Positions 60,334 to 64,000 of a DNA stretch of 64,000 nucleotides are shown piece by piece. Position 1 is the stretch's first letter. Each line of letters opens with the position of its first letter. Below the pieces are notes generated by a model. The model was not told the origin of the DNA. It searched no databases and was given only the letters and a program-made list of their open reading frames with translations. The translations under genes were made by a program, and so were the position numbers. Source of the stretch: UBA1563 sp041671545 (lineage in GTDB: Bacteria; Bacteroidota; Ignavibacteria; Ignavibacteriales; Ignavibacteriaceae); NCBI GenBank assembly GCA_041671545.1, contig JBAZBI010000016.1, positions 31,843-95,842 on the forward strand, in the 5' to 3' direction.

Positions 60334-60360
60334 AGCTACCCGGGAATTGAGGTGAATTAA

Positions 60361-60552
60361 TTGGTAGGAATTACAATTTCAGAAAATGAGTCAATTGATA
60401 AAGCTCTTAAAAGATTCAAAAAGAAATATGAACGTTCAGGCGTACTTAAAGAATTCAAAAAGCGGACTTTTTTTGTTAAACCTTCGGTAAAAAAACGATT
60501 GGAAAGAATTAAAGCTACTCGCAGAGCTCAACGAAATGATGATATGGATTAA
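60361..60552 (+). CDS. rpsU: 30S ribosomal protein S21
   Basis: 63 residues, lysine- and arginine-rich, with the S21 pattern: ENESIDKALKRFKKKYER, GVLKEFKKRTFFVKPSVKK and RRAQRN. It binds the small subunit near the anti-Shine-Dalgarno end of 16S rRNA. Start is TTG 60361 with a strong GAGGTGA about 6 nt upstream. A terminator follows directly. Confidence 0.92.
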   Translation: MVGITISENESIDKALKRFKKKYERSGVLKEFKKRTFFVKPSVKKRLERIKATRRAQRNDDMD

Positions 60553-60558
60553 TAAAAA

Positions 60559-60589
60559 AGCCATCCCAACTAACCGGGATGGCTTTTTT
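60559..60589. terminator. Bidirectional rho-independent terminator
   Basis: AGCCATCCC (60559-60567) pairs with GGGATGGCT (60576-60584), 8-nt loop; flanked by a run of A on the left and T on the right, so it can terminate rpsU and the convergent LOG-family gene. Confidence 0.93.
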
Positions 60590-60600
60590 ATTTCAATTAA

Positions 60601-61416
60601 TCAAACCTTCTTCTTCAAATAATATTTTTCAAAATGCTTTGTTACACACTTCATCGCTTCATCAGGTGTGTTACAGAATGAAAATAAATTCAAATCTTCT
60701 TTACTGATCATTCCCGCTTCAACAAGCGCATCAAAGTTTATAAGATTCTTCCAATACTTTTCATCATAAATAATAATAAGCAAATTCTTTTTGATTTTTC
60801 CAGTCTGCACTAATGTTACCATTTCAAAAAATTCGTCCATCGTTCCAAACCCACCAGGGAAAACGATCAAAGCTTTGCCGAGATAAGCGAACCAGAACTT
60901 TCGCATAAAAAAGTAGTGGAATTCAAAACTTAATTGAGGAGTAACATATTTATTCACGAACTGCTCGAAAGGAATGGAGATATTTAGGCCAACCGAATAT
61001 CCGCCGGCTAACTTGGCACCTTTATTTGCAGCTTCCATAATCCCCGGACCACCGCCGGTACTGATAATAAAACGGTTGCTATCCAACCCTAAATTCATTG
61101 ACCAGGTGGTAATTTTTTTAGAAAGATCAACTGCGTCTTCATAATATTTAGACATTTCAACATGCTGTTGTGCCGTACGGAGTTTCTGCACAAAATTCGG
61201 AGTGGTTTTAGGATCGGATGTTTTTATCTTGTTGTATTCTTTTACCGCATCCTTTCGCGAACGAAGTCGAGCCGAACCAAAAAATACAATGGTATCAAGA
61301 ATGTTATATTTTTTAAACCGGGCTGCCGGTTCTAAATATTCAGAGAGGATTCTTACTATCCGTGCCTCTGCTGAATGAAGAAAATCTGATTTTTCGTAAG
61401 CTTTAAATTTTTCCAT
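60601..61416 (-). CDS. LOG/TIGR00730-family Rossmann protein
   Basis: 271 residues. The family signature is GGGPGIMEAANKGA and PGGFGTMDEFFEM (the PGGxGTxxE lysine-decarboxylase-like motif). Members hydrolyse nucleotide monophosphates to base and ribose phosphate (cytokinin-activating LOG, PpnN). An N-terminal extension of about 80 residues before the core recalls larger bacterial versions. Convergent with rpsU. Confidence 0.88.
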   Translation of the reverse strand: MEKFKAYEKSDFLHSAEARIVRILSEYLEPAARFKKYNILDTIVFFGSARLRSRKDAVKEYNKIKTSDPKTTPNFVQKLRTAQQHVEMSKYYEDAVDLSKKITTWSMNLGLDSNRFIISTGGGPGIMEAANKGAKLAGGYSVGLNISIPFEQFVNKYVTPQLSFEFHYFFMRKFWFAYLGKALIVFPGGFGTMDEFFEMVTLVQTGKIKKNLLIIIYDEKYWKNLINFDALVEAGMISKEDLNLFSFCNTPDEAMKCVTKHFEKYYLKKKV

Positions 61417-61503
61417 AAAAGATTTTTAGTTAGTGAAATAAATTATGTTTATTATTTTGGGGTGGTAATATACTCTATTTCTATTTTATATAATCATTGA
61501 ATT

Positions 61504-62763
61504 ATGAAAAAACTCACTTTATTATTTATACTCCTAAACGCTCTGCTTCCCGTTTTTGCTCAAAACATAAAAGCAGAGATCAATGAAATTCTAAAAAAGG
61601 TACCTCCAAAGTCAAATTATGGCATCCTCATCATTAATCCGATGAAGGAGGATACGATCTATGCGCACAACGTTAATACCCCGTTGATCCCGGCTTCAAA
61701 CACCAAATTATTTACTACTGCGGTTGCCATTTATTATTTAGGACCTGAATACCAGATAGCGACCAAATTCTTTACTAATGCCAAACGCCATAATTCAAAT
61801 CGATTGGATGGGAATCTTTATCTAAAGGGTTATGGGAATGGATTGTTCACCGATGACGACCTTGATAAAATGATCTACGATCTTAAAAGCAAGGGTATTA
61901 AAGAAATTGATGGGGACATAATAGGCGATGACACCTTTTTTGATGATGTTTACTCAAGATCAGATTGGATAGAAGATGAAACAAAAACGCTTTCACTTCC
62001 ACCGGTGAGCGCACTGGTTCTTAATAAAAACAAACATGTAGTAAGAAAGAAAGTTCGCCGAAGACGATATAAATTTGTAACTGAATTTTTCTCCGATCCT
62101 CCTTTGATGATCGCTCAAATACTTTACAATAAATTGCGAGTCGCCTCAATAGCAGTCAATGGAACGTATAGAAAGGGATCAACTCCCATATCAGCGGTTG
62201 AACTGTGTGTACATTCGATAAAGTTAAAAGAATACCTCAGAACCGTGAACAAAAGGAGTGACAACTTTCTAGCTGAGTGTTTGTTCAAAATAGTTGGCGC
62301 GATTTCTTCCGGAAAAGAAGGTTCGGCTTTTTATGCGGCACAAACTATCAATAAATTTCTTTATGACAATGATGTTCCTTCCGAAGGAACAAAAATCGTC
62401 GATGGTTCGGGACTCTCAAGAAATAATCAAGTTTCTGTCGGATCCATTACCGGGTTATTGGAAAAAATCTATTTTGATATTAGATATTATGATACTTTTT
62501 ATAATTCCCTAAGTACCGCCGGAACAGATGGAACACTGCGTAATAGAATGAAAGACCCGATGTTGGATGTAAATTTTAGAGGAAAGACCGGAACATTAAA
62601 TGGAGCTTCTTCAGTTTCTGGTTATCTGAAACTAAAAAATGGAGATGACATCATTATCAGTATGATATTTGAATTCTCTAAAAACAGTAATAATTATTAT
62701 AGAAATGTAGAGGATAAAATAATCGAAAAATTAGCCGGATTCGATTACGAACCCGGCGATTAA
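61504..62763 (+). CDS. dacB: D-alanyl-D-alanine carboxypeptidase/endopeptidase (PBP4, S13)
   Basis: 419 residues with a signal peptide (MKKLTLLFILLNALLPVFAQ). Penicillin-binding motifs: S65-N-T-K68 (PASNTKLF), SDN in KRSDNFLAE and KTG in RGKTGTLNG. It trims or cleaves cross-linked peptidoglycan in the periplasm. The middle domain is somewhat shorter than in the E. coli enzyme. Its stop faces secG 2 bp away. Confidence 0.93.
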   Translation: MKKLTLLFILLNALLPVFAQNIKAEINEILKKVPPKSNYGILIINPMKEDTIYAHNVNTPLIPASNTKLFTTAVAIYYLGPEYQIATKFFTNAKRHNSNRLDGNLYLKGYGNGLFTDDDLDKMIYDLKSKGIKEIDGDIIGDDTFFDDVYSRSDWIEDETKTLSLPPVSALVLNKNKHVVRKKVRRRRYKFVTEFFSDPPLMIAQILYNKLRVASIAVNGTYRKGSTPISAVELCVHSIKLKEYLRTVNKRSDNFLAECLFKIVGAISSGKEGSAFYAAQTINKFLYDNDVPSEGTKIVDGSGLSRNNQVSVGSITGLLEKIYFDIRYYDTFYNSLSTAGTDGTLRNRMKDPMLDVNFRGKTGTLNGASSVSGYLKLKNGDDIIISMIFEFSKNSNNYYRNVEDKIIEKLAGFDYEPGD

Positions 62764-62765
62764 TT

Positions 62766-63077
62766 TTAACGCGGTAATGCCGGATTTGTTGGAACGCTCT
62801 GTCTTCCACCTTGCTGAATAACACTATTTGTGTTATCATTTTTTGCTGTTGGAAGGAAGAAGAGATTTACAACTATTGCCAGAATAACTAAAACTCCGGC
62901 TAACCACCAGGTTGATTTACTTAAAAAATCAGCCGTTCTTCTTGTTCCGAAAACTGAACCTACATTTGCTCCGCCAAACGTTCCGGCTAAACCGGAACCC
63001 TTGCTTGCTTGCATCAAAATAATAATTATCAATAACGCAGAGACAATAACCGAGATACCTATTAAAACGCTATACAT
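62766..63077 (-). CDS. secG: Preprotein translocase subunit SecG
   Basis: Small membrane subunit of the SecYEG channel. 103 residues: two spans (first about 3-22, second about 50-70), the conserved QASKGSGLAGTFGG loop and GTRRTADFLSKSTWWLAG. ATG 63077 follows AAAGG 5 nt upstream; the GTG at 63083 is inside the ribosome site. It lies 23 bp downstream of the tRNA gene on the same strand, so the two may share a transcript. Confidence 0.93.
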   Translation of the reverse strand: MYSVLIGISVIVSALLIIIILMQASKGSGLAGTFGGANVGSVFGTRRTADFLSKSTWWLAGVLVILAIVVNLFFLPTAKNDNTNSVIQQGGRQSVPTNPALPR

Positions 63078-63100
63078 AAACACCTTTCTTCTGTATAAAA

Positions 63101-63177
63101 TGGTAGCGGGGGAGGGATTCGAACCCCCGACACATGGATTATGATTCCATTGCTCTAACCTACTGAGCTACCCCGCC
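63101..63177 (-). tRNA. tRNA with CAU anticodon (elongator Met, or Ile2)
   Basis: 77 nt with encoded CCA. Acceptor GGCGGGG pairs with CCCCGCT (one G-U), D arm GCTC/GAGC, anticodon arm ATGGA-ATCATAA-TCCAT with CAT at the anticodon, T arm GGGGG-TTCGAAT-CCCTC. It is not the initiator, which has an unpaired first position and GGG/CCC pairs in the anticodon stem. Met and lysidine-modified Ile2 cannot be separated safely by eye. Confidence 0.93.
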
Positions 63178-63282
63178 ATTGTTATCAAAATGGCTTCCAA
63201 ATATACTAAACATTACAATTTTAGCAAAAATTATCGTATAATTCTTAAAATCTTTTAACTTTTTTTTAGATTGGGATTAACC

Positions 63283-63900
63283 ATGGGCTTTGATCTTCAA
63301 ATTATAATTTCTTTACTTACACTTGTGCTTTTGGAAATCGTTCTCGGCATCGATAATATTGTTTTTATTTCGATTTTAACCGGAAAACTCCCCGTTTCAT
63401 TACAAGAAAAGGCGAGAATTACGGGACTTTCCCTCGCAATGATTACGAGAATTCTGCTTCTTCTTTCTCTTACCATGTTGATGAAACTAACTTATCCTCT
63501 GTTTGTAGTTTTCGGCAATGAAATTTCCGGGAAAGATTTGATAGTAATTTGCGGTGGGATTTTTCTGCTGACGAAAAGTACCCACGAAATTCATGACAAA
63601 CTTGAGGGCGAAGAAGGTGAAGAAAGTTACCGGATAAAATCATCCTTCGGTGCGGTTATCTTCCAAATTCTGCTGCTTGATATTGTATTTTCTCTTGATT
63701 CCGTAATAACGGCAATCGGAATGGCAAACCAAATTTGGGTGATGATAACCGCGGTAATAGTTGCCGTAATTTTTATGCTCTTTTTATCTGGCAAGATCAG
63801 CGCTTTTGTAAATAATCATCCAACGGTTAAAATGCTGGCGTTAAGCTTTTTACTATTAATCGGAATTACTTTAATTGGTAGTGTAAAATATTCTGTGTAA
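63283..63900 (+). pseudogene. TerC-family membrane protein, 3' end cut by an IS256-type insertion
   Basis: The visible 198 codons encode an integral membrane protein of the TerC (YgdQ/Alx-like) metal-homeostasis family: VLGIDNIVFI, LLDIVFSLDSVITAIGM and HPTVKMLALSFLLLIGITLI. Family members normally continue for another 35-45 residues including a final membrane span. Here the frame runs into an IS256-type terminal repeat at 63877, adds GSVKYSV and stops at 63898-63900. The protein is probably non-functional or altered. ATG 63283 is the likely start. Confidence 0.8.
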
Positions 63901-63904
63901 ATGG
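63877..63904 (+). repeat. IS256-type terminal inverted repeat inside terC
   Basis: Begins GGTAGTGTAAAATATTC and ends TGTGTAAATGG. It matches the right end of the IS at 33218-34680 at 24 of 28 positions and its left end at 23 of 28. Confidence 0.85.
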
Positions 63905-63918
63905 TTAAAGTAAAAGAT

Positions 63919-63959
63919 AAGGTAAGTGCTGCTGAGCGTAGCGAAGCAGCACTTACCTT
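63919..63959. repeat. Subterminal hairpin with shared 11-nt loop
   Basis: AAGGTAAGTGCTGCT (63919-63933) pairs over 15 bp with AGCAGCACTTACCTT (63945-63959) around the loop GAGCGTAGCGA. The same loop is in the IS at 34600-34620 (minus strand). No U-tract follows. Confidence 0.88.
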
Positions 63960-64000
63960 TGCGAAAATCCAATGGGTTTTCCAATTCTAATAAACTTATT

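Larger units (their letters stand above)
63877..64000 (+). mobile_element. Start of a second IS256-family element, cut by the window edge
   Basis: Terminal repeat at 63877-63904 followed by a subterminal hairpin. In the first element this order (repeat, hairpin, transposase) marks the transposase 5' end, so the transposase here should lie on the plus strand beyond 64000. It is a related but not identical copy, because the hairpin arms differ. Confidence 0.75.

Noticed and set aside
1..64000. CRISPR array, prophage or defence system
   Set aside because: No regularly spaced repeats, Cas, phage structural, restriction or toxin-antitoxin pair was recognised on either strand.

Overview
The window is an AT-rich bacterial chromosome segment, most likely from the Ignavibacteria/Chlorobiota side of the Bacteroidota group. 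This is inferred from several features together: a secreted propeller protein with a FlgD/type IX-secretion-like tail, a DUF3098-like membrane protein, a menaquinone methyltransferase, Bacteroidota-style surface-polysaccharide genes, and promoters that fit the TTGACA/TATAAT pattern rather than the Bacteroidetes -33/-7 pattern. No rRNA gene is present to confirm it.

Layout. 1-4.8 kb: end of dnaG, gap, a Crp-family regulator, a PHP phosphoesterase and ribH. 4.8-10.6 kb: a GT-C-like membrane protein, the secreted propeller protein and an ABC-F ATPase. 10.6-19.5 kb: a ROK kinase, the rsmA-PAP2-menG operon, the uvrA-AhpD-like-rdgB-lipoprotein operon and a YigZ protein. 19.5-26.9 kb: a long leftward operon mixing envelope and metabolic genes (polyprenol-phosphate mannose synthase, a GT2/phosphoglycosyltransferase fusion, accA, a small protein, a thioesterase, a flippase, dut, an O-methyltransferase). 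27-44 kb: a surface-polysaccharide locus with an initiating sugar transferase, five glycosyltransferases or sugar-modifying enzymes including WecB, Wzx, Wzy-like and Wzz-like proteins and an SLBB exporter. It is interrupted by an IS256-family element, followed by two rightward methyltransferase genes and gene-poor DNA. 44.4-46.5 kb: a cluster of small genes with a candidate small RNA, a DUF3098-like protein and an orphan EutN/CcmL shell-vertex homologue, then dprA. 46.5-55.5 kb: a leftward housekeeping run (rarA, FtsB/DivIC-like, ddl, class II aldolase, dehydrogenase, metF, AddB-like nuclease, CYTH protein). 55.6-64 kb: an outer-membrane-type protein, DUF2461, a thioredoxin-like protein, an M14 peptidase, a SigR-like ECF sigma factor, a zinc-ribbon/Tudor protein, rpsU, a LOG-family protein, dacB, secG, tRNA(CAU) and a terC gene.

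Main points of interest. (1) A second IS256-family end lies inside terC at 63877; the rest of that element is beyond the window. Both elements carry a subterminal hairpin with the same 11-nt loop, GAGCGTAGCGA. (2) The complete transposase has a TGA where the family has a conserved Trp, and its old C-terminus is still readable downstream. (3) A compact promoter-hairpin-terminator unit with C-rich loops at 44687-44797 looks like a small RNA gene or an attenuator. (4) A lone EutN/CcmL homologue sits next to dprA with no other shell gene in view. (5) A GT2 enzyme is fused to a phosphoglycosyltransferase-like region that lacks the catalytic loop. (6) A small protein joins a zinc ribbon to a UvrD-type Tudor domain. 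No CRISPR array, prophage or obvious defence island is present.
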